Below, piece by piece: positions 25,166 through 34,474 of a DNA stretch of 64,000 nt; the stretch's first letter is position 1; each line of letters starts with the position of its first letter. This DNA comes from Dicaeum eximium (taxonomy: Eukaryota; Chordata; Aves; Passeriformes; Dicaeidae). Both the position numbers and the translations under genes were made by a program. The notes beneath the pieces are model-generated. The model saw only the letters and a program-made list of their open reading frames with translations. It made no database searches and was not told the DNA's origin. Where the stretch lies: contig VWZP01008342.1 of assembly GCA_013396995.1 (NCBI GenBank), forward strand, positions 1 to 64,000. The letters are read 5' to 3'.

Positions 25166-25228
25166 AGGTGTGGATCAGCCATTCTGTTTTCCATCCTCTG
25201 CCTTCCTAATTCCAGCCTTCTGGCTTCA
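25166..25228 (-). CDS. KIZ: KIZ exon 2, start of the coiled coil
   Basis: This 63-nt exon has acceptor acagtgtcttccag-equivalent text ending in gtcttccag, and donor CACCT-gtaagc. With two bases carried from exon 1 (AG+T gives S) it reads SEARRLELGRQRMENRMADP, then H and the start of L. Human KIZ exon 2, as recalled, begins S-E-K-K-R-L-D-L at the same intron phase, with the same number of residues before the next exon. Exit with two bases matches exon 3. The high content of R/E/L marks the beginning of the coiled coil. Confidence 0.87.
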
Positions 25229-27068
25229 CTGGAAGACAACAAACAACATACAGTGAGATAAAAGTATTTCACCATCTGAGGTCTCCTAACACCAGAACTA
25301 AGAGGTTTTGCAGAGCATAGCCCTTGCTGAGCAGAGAGGTCCGATTTGCTGGGAGTTACAGACTCATCTGCCAACCCTGCTCTAAACAACTCCAAACTTT
25401 CACACCTCTCTCTGTTCCTCACTGGAACAGGGTTGCTGGCAAGGGAAGAGATGCTTGAACATCTGCCTGAACGGGACCCACCAAAACAGCCAGAGACCCC
25501 AGACAGCCCAGGAACGGCTCTGAACCCCATGATGGGCAGTCCCTAAGTCCATCCCTCCCCTTCTTGCCCCACAATCCCACAGCAGACCCCTTTCCATGCA
25601 AGAAATGCTTGGCTGGAGTTGTTCCCAGGACAGCTCCCCTGAACCTGCCACAGGGATGGATTAGAACAAACTTCCAAAACCTCTCCCAGCTCACCGACCC
25701 CACATGCCAGCCAAGTATTTTATTTAGGAACTGAACTTGAAACCAAGCTTGTATTTCCCTCTTGGCATCCAAGCCACGTCCATCTAGAGGTAGGTGAGCC
25801 CCACTTGCAGCACTGCTGCAGGAACAAGTGTCCACCAGGAATCCTGGTGGTGCTGAGAGCCTGTGGGGCCATCAGAACTGCATGGAGCAGTGCCAGGGCA
25901 CCAGGCATTGGACAGACACATGCTGAACCACAAAGTCACCCACACCTCACCTAAAGCTATCCTATAGGGAAGGTGGTTTTGGGAACAGAGTAAAGCTGCC
26001 ATTACTGAATAGTTCCAAATTGTACCTGAGGATGAACAACCACACCCTGAGCAAAAACCACAAAATAACCAAGAGAGGCTTCCAGCAGATTTTCACTGCT
26101 AATCCTGCCATGAGCAAAGTCTAGTGCCTCTTCAGGAACAGCATCAGGTTGCCATTAGGCAGTAAGGTGTGGCAGTGAAGGGGACATCACACACCCCAAC
26201 ACATCTTGGCACACCTTTCCATGGATTTGGTCTCTCCCTACACACACACACACACAGACACCCCTCGCAGTTTCCCTACAGAGAAGGGAGACAGGAAAAA
26301 CCCTTCCTGCTGCTCCACCTGGGAGATCAAGGTGTCTTTTTTAGCCATGTGATCCTGCCAGCGCCAGGAGCAGGATTACGGTTTCGTGTCGTGCACAATT
26401 TAACAGCCACACTCCATCTGGGATCTCATCCCTTCAATTTCCTCTTATGTGACGGACAGCCAAGCAAATGCAGATTTCGAGATCTTGTTTTTACACTTCT
26501 CCAAGTAATTTTCCTGCCTCAGTGGAGAACACCTATATCCTAAGGGATCAAGAAGCCGATGGATGTGAACAGCCGTTGCCTCTGATTTCATTTCCCACTC
26601 TCCCATCCCGCAGGGAGCACACTGCATTCCTCAGCTCCCCAAAGCCCATTCCCTCCCCACCAGGGAAGTTTTTCAGCACCCCACTGGCCAGCCTGCAGTA
26701 GCTACTCAGGCAGACAGGGATACCCAGGGAAAGTCTCCTGAGGCAGGACACAGCGAAACAAACTCCCCCCGAGGGTGCAGTGTCCCGGGCACGCAGGCAC
26801 TGTCACGTGCAGGCTGGACAAGGGATCAACATCAGAAAATAAACTCGGCCAGGAGAGTTTGAGAGGTGATTTAAAGTCTAGTTACACGTCCCGGGGTGGT
26901 CCATCGATCAGGAGCTGAATCTCTGGTGACTGACTTCCCAGCTCCTCCAGAACTTAGATATCGAAGGGAAAAAGAAGAAGGAGATAGATGAGAAAAAGGA
27001 GGGGAAAGCACCCTCCCTGCCCGGGGCAGGACCAAACCCAAATCACCCCGCGGGGAGTCCCGGCTCAC

Positions 27069-27083
27069 CTGGCGCGGAGCGGC
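27069..27083 (-). CDS. KIZ: KIZ exon 1, 3' end only (rest in assembly gap)
   Basis: Only the last 15 bases are visible: the frame P-L-R-A plus AG, followed by donor CCAG-gtgagc. Joined to exon 2 it gives PLRASEARRLEL, paralleling the G-L-R-D-S-E-K-K-R-L-D-L of human KIZ. The upstream part lies in a 71-nt run of N. Human exon 1 codes for about 29 residues, and 71 plus 15 bases is about the same length. So the true ATG may be inside the gap rather than at the ATGs visible beyond it (27,231 and 27,259). If the gap length is exact, the ATG at 27,259 is in frame and the one at 27,231 is not, but gap lengths are often nominal. Confidence 0.75.
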
Positions 27084-27154
27084 NNNNNNNNNNNNNNNNN
27101 NNNNNNNNNNNNNNNNNNNNNNNNNNNNNNNNNNNNNNNNNNNNNNNNNNNNNN
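27084..27154. other. Assembly gap, 71 N
   Basis: A run of N in a very GC-rich CpG island, typical of short-read dropout. It hides most of KIZ exon 1 and part of the 5' UTR. Confidence 1.
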
Positions 27155-27290
27155 CCCGGGGCCCCCCGACCCCGCTCCCGCTCCCGCCGTGCCCCGCGCG
27201 GGGCCCCGGAAATGCCGCTCCGCGTTGCCATGGGGACGGGCGAGCGCGGCCTGCGCCACCCAGAGGCGCTTTGGAAGCCTTGAAGACGTT
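27155..27290 (-). promoter_or_regulatory. KIZ CpG-island promoter with an RFX X-box
   Basis: The sequence is extremely CpG- and GC-rich directly upstream of KIZ exon 1, with no TATA box apart from an unrelated TA repeat further out. At 27,224-27,237 lies GTTGCCATGGGGAC, which matches the palindromic RFX X-box GTTNCCATGGNAAC at 11 of its 12 fixed positions. X-boxes near the start are characteristic of cilium and centriole genes, so the site fits KIZ and suggests RFX-family control. The core CATGG also contains one of the candidate start codons. Confidence 0.65.
27224..27237. promoter_or_regulatory. Candidate RFX X-box
   Basis: GTTGCCATGGGGAC; a single mismatch (A to G at the twelfth base) from GTTNCCATGGNAAC. 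The motif is palindromic, so orientation is not informative. It is about 155 bp upstream of the KIZ exon 1 donor. Confidence 0.55.
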
Positions 27291-27296
27291 TTATTT

Positions 27297-27332
27297 TATA
27301 TATATATATATATATATAAAATATATATATAT
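27297..27332. repeat. (TA)n microsatellite
   Basis: Two runs of TA alternation broken by a short A stretch, about 36 bp, at the outer edge of the KIZ promoter region. Confidence 0.95.
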
Positions 27333-30300
27333 TTTTTAATCCTTATTTATCGTCACCCCATCTCTCACCACCACGTTGTTATCGGGGGTGTTGCTGTTCG
27401 TCCAGTTGAGCCCCTGGCTTGGTGCTGGAGGGCACCTGGGGCAAGGCAGGATCCGTGTCCCTGGAAAAGGGGGAAATTTGCAAAGCGCCAATCAAAAAAA
27501 TAACTAGGAGCTGCTGAACAGTTATAATTGGTTTTGCCGAGTTTATTGTACACCATGATTTTCAAGAAAAAAACCCTGATTCCTTGTTCTCTGGAGTGCC
27601 ACTGTGTCCCTCTGGTGCTGTCACCTCTTCAAAATTCATATGGGAGAAGCTACAGTCATCTCCAGCCCTGCATTCACATCTCCAGCTGGAGAATGAAAAC
27701 AGAATGCCCGCCTTCCATTTCCAGATAAAAACTTCAATCCCTTTGAAAGGAAGTTGCCAAATGAGCACTTAAATTCCAGGGCCCCAATAAAATTTGAATA
27801 CCATGGGAATAATTGAAATGAAGGAGAAGCGATACATCAATAGACAAAATTGTGGAGAGCAGTGAAATGCTTAAGCATAATTAGGATGGCAATCAGTGTA
27901 CAATAAGTGCAAGATCATCACAGTAATTACCCCTTGTTAGAACTTCTGGCCAAGAACCGACACGTGAAAGCTCAGCTGGAGCTGGAGGCTCTGGCTAGAG
28001 ACATGCCCTGGCCTTGGGGGGATCAGGAGCTTTTGGGGTTCCTAGACTGGGTTTGGTGATGCAGCAGTGTTCTAGTGTTTCCAACACCTGCAGCCTCCAG
28101 CTCAGCTCCATGGATTTAAACGCAGAGTGAAAAGCTCTGTGGAATGGATGTAGTGGCATACAGCTGTCCCCAGATTAGCTGGGCTCAGACCCTGCGTGTC
28201 TGTCTAATACCTAGCTCAACAAAGTATGGAGAACATTGGCTTGAGTCAGAGCTTTCCCACTCCAGGAATGCCCAGCAGAGGATTTGGGAGCCTTTTAATA
28301 TTGCATTCCCATAAAAACCACTTGTCATGAAGACTGTTCTCCCCACTTCTTCTGTTTAGTGAAAGCAAAGATGTGTTTTGGAGATCTCCCTCACACCTTC
28401 ACAAGAGCCCACAGGTGAAATCTGGGCCTGCTTTCCGAAATATTTATGCTCGCTAAAAGAACACCTAAACCAGTGCAAAACTTCCAAGTGCTTCCAGCAC
28501 TGTCTGAAATCCTGACTTCACTGGAAGCCTTATCCCCAAACTGCAGTTTTAGGGTTTGGTGGAAAGGGGCTGATGGTCCTTGGCCTATCAGGCTGCACAG
28601 TTTGTCTACTGGGCAGCCCTGGGAGGATTTTTTTTCACTGTGGACTTCAGGCTGGGGCTCGAGGGTGTTGAACCGCAGGCAGGGCTCAACATACTGCTAT
28701 TTATTTAACAAAAAATAAGGAAATATAAGAGCCTTAGCCTGGTCCCCTCAATGTATTTCCCACTTTGTTCCATGTCTTGGTGCTCACTGCAGCCCCTGGC
28801 TCATAACTGACTCAAGAATAATCTCCATCCTCCCATTCCTGATAAGGAATGTGGTCCCTTCCCTGAAAACCTACAAAGACGAGCGTTTTATTTGTGTTCT
28901 CCCTGCAGTGCTTCACACTTCTTTTAGATTGTTTTAATTTAATTTTGATGTAGTCTGATAAAAGCTATAAAACTGTCAAAGGAAGCCGCCTCCTTCTGTT
29001 GCATTAAATACACTTCGAATGAAATGGTGGTAAAGCATCTCTTGAATCCAGCGCAGGGATTGATGTGCACTAATCTGAACAGCTTTACACTCTTTTTCAT
29101 TTAGGGAGGCAGCCATGTGTTCTTTAGCATCCCCCTTTCCTCTGGGACATAACTGTATCCTAGAAGGTGCGAGACTGGCCTCACAGAGCTGAACACCTGG
29201 CCACAGGCATCTCACCTACCAGAGACCCCTGGCAGACTTTCCTAGTTTTCCAGGGCAATGGACCCGTGCGCTGCACATGGCTGCATACAGGCTGCACATT
29301 CCTGCATCCCTTCCACCAGGGATGGGAAGCCCCTTGGTCCCAAGAAAAGTGGGAAACTCCTTACAGAACAGGAATTGTTGGTGTCCGTGGTAGGGTGTCG
29401 TGGGACACGCATCCGGTGGGGAGGGAAAAATTGCCCTAGAAAGGGATTTGCAGAAATACAAATTTCTGGGTGAGGGATGTGTTGGGAAGAGGTTTTCCCT
29501 CTCTGTGCCTGGGTGATCCCTGGGATCCCTCACCCACAAGCCAAGGCAAAGCAAAATTTGCTCTTCTTTTTCTCAATGAGACACATAATAGAGGCCCCCG
29601 TAGCTGTGTGGAAACATACAGAGAATTTACATAATGCCCAATATGAGTCCTTTTTGTTAATGACTCAAGTCCCAAATGCAAAGCACTAATAACACACCAG
29701 GAACCAAAGAGCAGTTACAGCAGTGAGCGATCTCTGAAGAGGAGTTGTGAGGATACATTTCCTGTCAGTGGCAATGCCCGAGAACGGTAATTAGTGTGTT
29801 GAATTTAATGTTCACATTTTAATACATTTAAATGTAATAAAATGCTTTCATTAAGTGGCACAGTTCCTCGAAACCTGTTATTACTTGTGTCTGATGCACA
29901 AGCAGTGCACACCATATCTGGCCTCAGATCTGCTGCCTCGGGGCAGGTGACAGAGTTTCTCCAGCAGGAACCTGGAATGCAGAACCCAACAGCTGAGTGC
30001 ACAAAAACCTGGAGACCGCAGCAGTTTAAAAGCATGTCATGTTTATTACAAATGTAAGGGCCTTAGCCAAAACCTGGTGACATAATTGAAAAGCCCCATG
30101 GCATGTCACTGACCATGGATTTTGAATTAATCCTGGAGAATTGAGATATAAGCACATACCACTGATATTAATGAGCCCCAGAAAAGCCATGGAACAAGGA
30201 AAAGCCTGGTTTAGAAACCATTTCCCAGGAAGCCCCCTTCCTTCTCCAGCCATCTCCAAGTGCTCTTCCAGTGTCCTGTGCAGCATAGGAGACTCCATGA

Positions 30301-32990
30301 GCGGAAGGGAGCAGGTGTGGCATGAGTGAGGCTGTTCCAAGGCTAGGCATCCAGAGAGGATGTCAGGGAGATTTCAGGTCTCAGTCGTTCCTGTGACCAG
30401 ACTGTAAGCATGAGGAGTCTCCATTCAAGTGTCTGCTGCTGTCTGAAGAGGAAAGAGGAGATTGATAGTGTTGAGTTTCCCTGTCCCTGGAGAAATGAGA
30501 ACTGAATTCAGGCTTTCTGAGATGTGAGCCCAGAGGCTGAATTCAAACAAGACCACTCACAGCCAAAGCGCTTAACTCTCATCTTCTCTGAAAGTATCTA
30601 CACCTCACACTCATGAGTGCCCTGTGCCACGGCTCCTTCAACTTCTGTTCCTCAAGCTGAACCAGCTCTGGTATATTTCTGTTCAGGAGAGGGTATTTTG
30701 GCTCACTCTGGAGTATGTCCTTCAGGCCTGCAGTGACCAGACCACAAGTGGGAGAAATGGCTCACAGCACACAGCCAAGCTCAGTGCCACAAGTGCCTGT
30801 TGGGATGCCATGGCTGGGGGGACCAGGGTCCTGCTCAGCTGCAGCCTGACCTGAGGGGACAGAACCCAGCACAAGGCAGAGCGTGCCATAGGCACCATGA
30901 GCTCCCCTCACAGGTGTGGGATGGAGACCATCCTTCCAAGGGCTCTCAGGACTCCCTGTGCCTGTCTCGACTGTCCTGCTGCCAGCTCTGCACCTGGAAC
31001 ATGCAGTGCTGCAGTGAGGAAAAGGGGACACTGCACCCACACCTGTTCCCAGCACACAAGGTCCTACCTCGCCTTCGGTGTGCCGTCCCCTGCACCAAAC
31101 CATGTTTTTCCTAGGATCTTCTTTCAGGAGAACAGCACCTTCATGCTGTTCCCTCTGCTGTCCACTCTGCACTCTGCAGCACTCTGGCCACAGCTCAGCC
31201 AGGCCACTCTATCCTGCTTGATCTCAGTGCTTGCTACCGCTGCTGCTGCTTTAAAGGACACAGATCTATCAAGCTCTTTCATCAGTGTTTTAACAAGTGA
31301 CTGGGTTGATCTCATGTACAGATGGAAAGACTGAAAAAAATTAGTTTCTACAAGCCATGAAAAATTAAAGGGAAAATATAAAATAACTGGGGAATTCTTT
31401 TAACAGAATTAGATGTTTTCTTGTGAATCCCACAGTTCAGAGCCATTGGTTTTGAAAAGCTGCTGCCTGCATTGACAGGGATGAAGCGTTTGGAAAACGT
31501 GAAAAGCCCAGAGGATCCCCGCGCTGGGCTCAAAGGGATGTGACTGGCCCATTGTCTGGTTTGATTAATGAAGCCTTTGCAGAGCGAGATAATGCCATGT
31601 TTGCCATGCCGGGGACGCTGCTGCACAGCACAAATATCCCCAACTACGAGGAATATTCAATATGATAACAACAGCAACGAGCCCATCTATGTATGACTAG
31701 ATTCCACCAAAAAATGGCTCAAATGATATTTGTTTATTTCCTAATTGTCAGCCACTTTGATGCATTCATGGTCAGGTTCAACAAGTGCTCCAGGCTCCAA
31801 AGGTTTGAAACAAACGGAGGCACTTGGGCAAGCCATGCAGTTCGTGGGGCCAGGAACCAGGATCTGGTGGCACGGGCAGCAGGGAGCAGCTCTTGGGACA
31901 GGCACACAAACATGGGGTCCCTGGAGGATCCCTGGCCTCCTCACACTCCAGCATTCAAACCCTGCCCACCACGTCTGTGTCTCAGCAGGAGCACCTGCGA
32001 GTCAGCAGTGACTCTGGGAAATAAAAGTGAGCAGATCAGCAAAAGGGCCATGCAGGAGAAGAGCAAGCGTGGAGCCCTGAGCTTGCGCCATAGAGGACCC
32101 CAAGCTCCTGCCTGGGCAGGACTTGGCTGCTGCCTTTGTTCCAGTCTCACTTCTGCCAAAGGTCTGGAGCTGAGTGCCCAGACCTGGGAGTGCTGAGGAA
32201 GCTGGCTTGCCTTTGAGGAAGTGCTGCCTGTGCAGCCAGCCCAAGTCTCATGTGTGGCAAGTCCTGCACCCTGTCTCTCCCAGTCCTCCAGTGCTGTGAA
32301 ATCCAGGTTTGAGTGGACATGGTATTTTTCACTTCCCACACCAAACCATGGTGCTGGTTTGCTGTGACTGATTAGGCATTTTCCCCCTGTCCTGTGCAGA
32401 GGATTGTTCTGGTGGTGAATGAAAGGATTCACACATATCAACTGTTCATTTGTTTGTAAAAAATTAAACTGTGTCTTCTTGGAGCTCAGCACCCCTGGGC
32501 TCTGCACTCCATTCAGAACATGCTGAACAGAAGTAGGAACCTGAGGCTGACGCTGACAAAAAGGCTTGAGCAGAGATGGAAAAATCCTCCAGCAGCACAT
32601 TCTGACAGTGATCAAAAAAGCGTTTCTAATGTACCAGGCAGCGTGGGGTGGACACCCAGGTGGGCAAAGGCTGGGGTCACTTCCAGGCTTCAAGTTCCAA
32701 ATGCTTTGCCTGTTTGCATACACACAAACCACACCAACCTCTCCCGGCGGCCCGGGGGATGACCTGTGCCCTGTTCTCATCAGGACCTGACCCGAGAGAG
32801 GCACCTGACCCCGAGCATTCTCCTCCTGCCGCTCCCCGCAGTGTCCTCGCTAGTTCAGCACAGCAACCTCCCGCTGTTACCGGTCCAGGGCAAATTCTGG
32901 CCCCTGGGAGTACAGAGCTGCCCCAGCCGGAACACTCCTGAGCGCCCCAGCCCGGAATCTCGCTCCCTCAATACTCGCATTATTTCTTTT
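27333..32990. other. Intergenic, upstream of KIZ; no gene recognised
   Basis: No exon chain, transposon family or CpG island was seen. Parts (27.75-27.95, 29.8-30.1 and 31.6-31.75 kb) are AT-rich with TAAT-type cores and look regulatory. One TTAAGTGG NKX2-like core is at 29,851-29,858. A 287-codon minus-strand reading frame at 31,941-32,804 is the longest uninterrupted one in the window, but it has no domain, codon periodicity or start context that I can recognise. Confidence 0.45.
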
Positions 32991-32999
32991 GCAGGAGGA

Positions 33000-33960
33000 G
33001 CGCGTTTGTTCTCTGTGCCCGAAGCGCCGGGAACGCGCTCCCAGCCCGGGCAAGAGGCTGACAAAGAAAGGCGGAAAGGGGAAAAGCCTCGTCCCAGTAC
33101 CCGCAGCTGCGGGCGGAACCCCGGCCACCCCACGGGCGGCGCGGGGGACGCCCCGATGGAATTTGGGGAGCAGCTGCGGGGACGCTGCTCGCCTTGGGCA
33201 ACCGCACCCGGAGCGTTCGGTCCCCGCTGCCGCAGCGGCCACGGAGCAAGCTCGTACCCCGCTGCGGGGACCCCCGTCCAGGTAGGTGCCGCTGGCTTCG
33301 CTCCCGCCTCCCCCTCACGGCCTTCTGTTCCCCCTGGATTTTTCCCCGTCGTTTCCCTCGAGTCATTGAATTCCGGCGATTTTACCATTGGCCAGCGCCA
33401 CGGAGAGCCGGGGCGTCCGCTACATCCGCTACCCGGGGATCCAGAGTGAAGCCGCCCCTGGTTTGCCTGCGCTTCCAGCGGCTCCGGGCAAACGTGACGG
33501 ACCGCAGGCGGCAGTGACCGCAGGCATCGGTGACCGTAGGCGGCCGTGACCGCAAGCAGCGGCTGACCTAGCGTGGCGGGGCTAGACCGGGGCCGCGGGA
33601 GGTCTCACCGGACCCGACAGCCTGGGCTGGGGTGAAGCGATGCAGAAGGGTCCGCTCGGAGAGCCGCTGCCCGCCGGGGCATGGAAGGGCCCGGGCTCCC
33701 ACTCCCCGTCCCCCAGTAGGTCCCTTACCTGGGCTTCGGGCTCGGCTCCCCCGCCGGTGTTGCCGCTCCCGCCGAGGCACGGACAGGCAGCAGCCACGGG
33801 GAATTTAGGGTCTTCCCGAAGCCCTGCGCCCTTCCCGAGGGGCGTCAGTGCCGGGAATGCTTCCCCCGGCCCCGGGATCCCCCCGGTCCTCTCGCCTTAT
33901 CGATTCCAGTCCGGCGCTGGCAGCGTTTAGGCCGGGATTGGGGGATAATAGGAATATCAT
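33000..33960. promoter_or_regulatory. CpG island, possible promoter of an unannotated transcript
   Basis: About 1 kb rich in C, G and CpG. Good donor sites exist on both strands: plus-strand CCAG-gtaggt ending an exon at 33,281, and minus-strand CCCAG-gtaagg ending an exon at 33,729. Either could end a first exon. The overlapping plus and minus ORFs through the island are rich in R/P/G/A and look like GC-driven chance frames. A noncoding RNA promoter or an orphan CpG island is more likely than a coding gene. Confidence 0.5.
33494..33561. repeat. GC-rich minisatellite, 16-20-bp unit
   Basis: Four tandem, degenerate units beginning GTGAC: one of 20 bp (33,494) and three of 16 bp (33,514, 33,530, 33,546) of the form GTGACCGCAGGCATCG. 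It lies within the 33-kb CpG island. Confidence 0.85.
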
Positions 33961-34302
33961 CTGGAGACAATTACCTTTGGAACGCTCTCGTTTCTCCTCC
34001 CAGACACTGTTATTTGAGCAATAGGATCATTTGATTTCATATCGCACTAAATAACCCCCGTCCGCCGCAAATTGCCGCCTTCTTAACAGCCACCCCTTGG
34101 AATAAATTGCACAGCGACTCCTTGGGCTCCGGCTTATATTTTTTTTTTCGCCTTATTTTCCCCCCTCCTCTTTCTCCTCTGCAGAACGGTATTTCGGGAG
34201 AAGCAGGGACAGAGGCCCGATGCTGGTGGATAAACTGCGTCCAGCAAAACTCCAGCTCCGCTAATAAGCTAAGCAGCCAAGCCTTACCTCTCTACTTGCA
34301 CT

Positions 34303-34326
34303 GCTTTCCTTCTTTCCTTCTTTCCT

Positions 34327-34390
<64 letters not shown>

Positions 34391-34474
34391 TCCTTTTCTT
34401 TCTTTCTTTCCTTTTCTTTCTTTCTTTCTTTCTTTTCTTTCTTTCTTTCTTTCTTTTCTTTCTTTTCTTTTTTC
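34303..34474. repeat. (CTTT)n microsatellite
   Basis: About 170 bp of CTTT with CCTT at the left and CTTTT variants to the right, a polypyrimidine/polypurine tract. Lys/Glu-rich or Phe/Leu/Ser-rich ORFs across it are artefacts. Confidence 0.97.

Larger units (their letters stand above)
6399..27260 (-). other. KIZ: KIZ (kizuna centrosomal protein) locus, partial
   Basis: This is the span of a split gene read right to left, from a CpG-island first exon at 27.07 kb to the last exon I can support at 6.4 kb. In other vertebrates KIZ is a PLK1 substrate that stabilises the pericentriolar material of mature centrosomes, and it is linked to rod-cone dystrophy in people. The identification rests on exons 1-3: the LRASEARRLEL junction, a basic coiled coil, and a KLQRYLEVV / HRNQALRQEF segment. 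These parallel human KIZ as recalled, including the intron positions. Phases chain without conflict from exon 1 to 16.4 kb and from 11.4 to 6.4 kb; between them at least one exon is missing. The introns hold mostly unremarkable sequence plus the repeats listed separately. AT-rich stretches that look regulatory occur at about 9.15-10.35 and 13.85-14.6 kb. The terminal exon was not found. Confidence 0.8.

Noticed and set aside
31941..32804. 287-codon minus-strand ORF, the longest without N
   Set aside because: No recognisable domain and overlapping frames on the other strand are equally open; the window is large enough to produce such a frame by chance.
32766..33449. 227-codon plus-strand ORF into the 33-kb CpG island
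   Set aside because: R/P/G/A-rich composition driven by GC content; an opposite-strand frame overlaps it.
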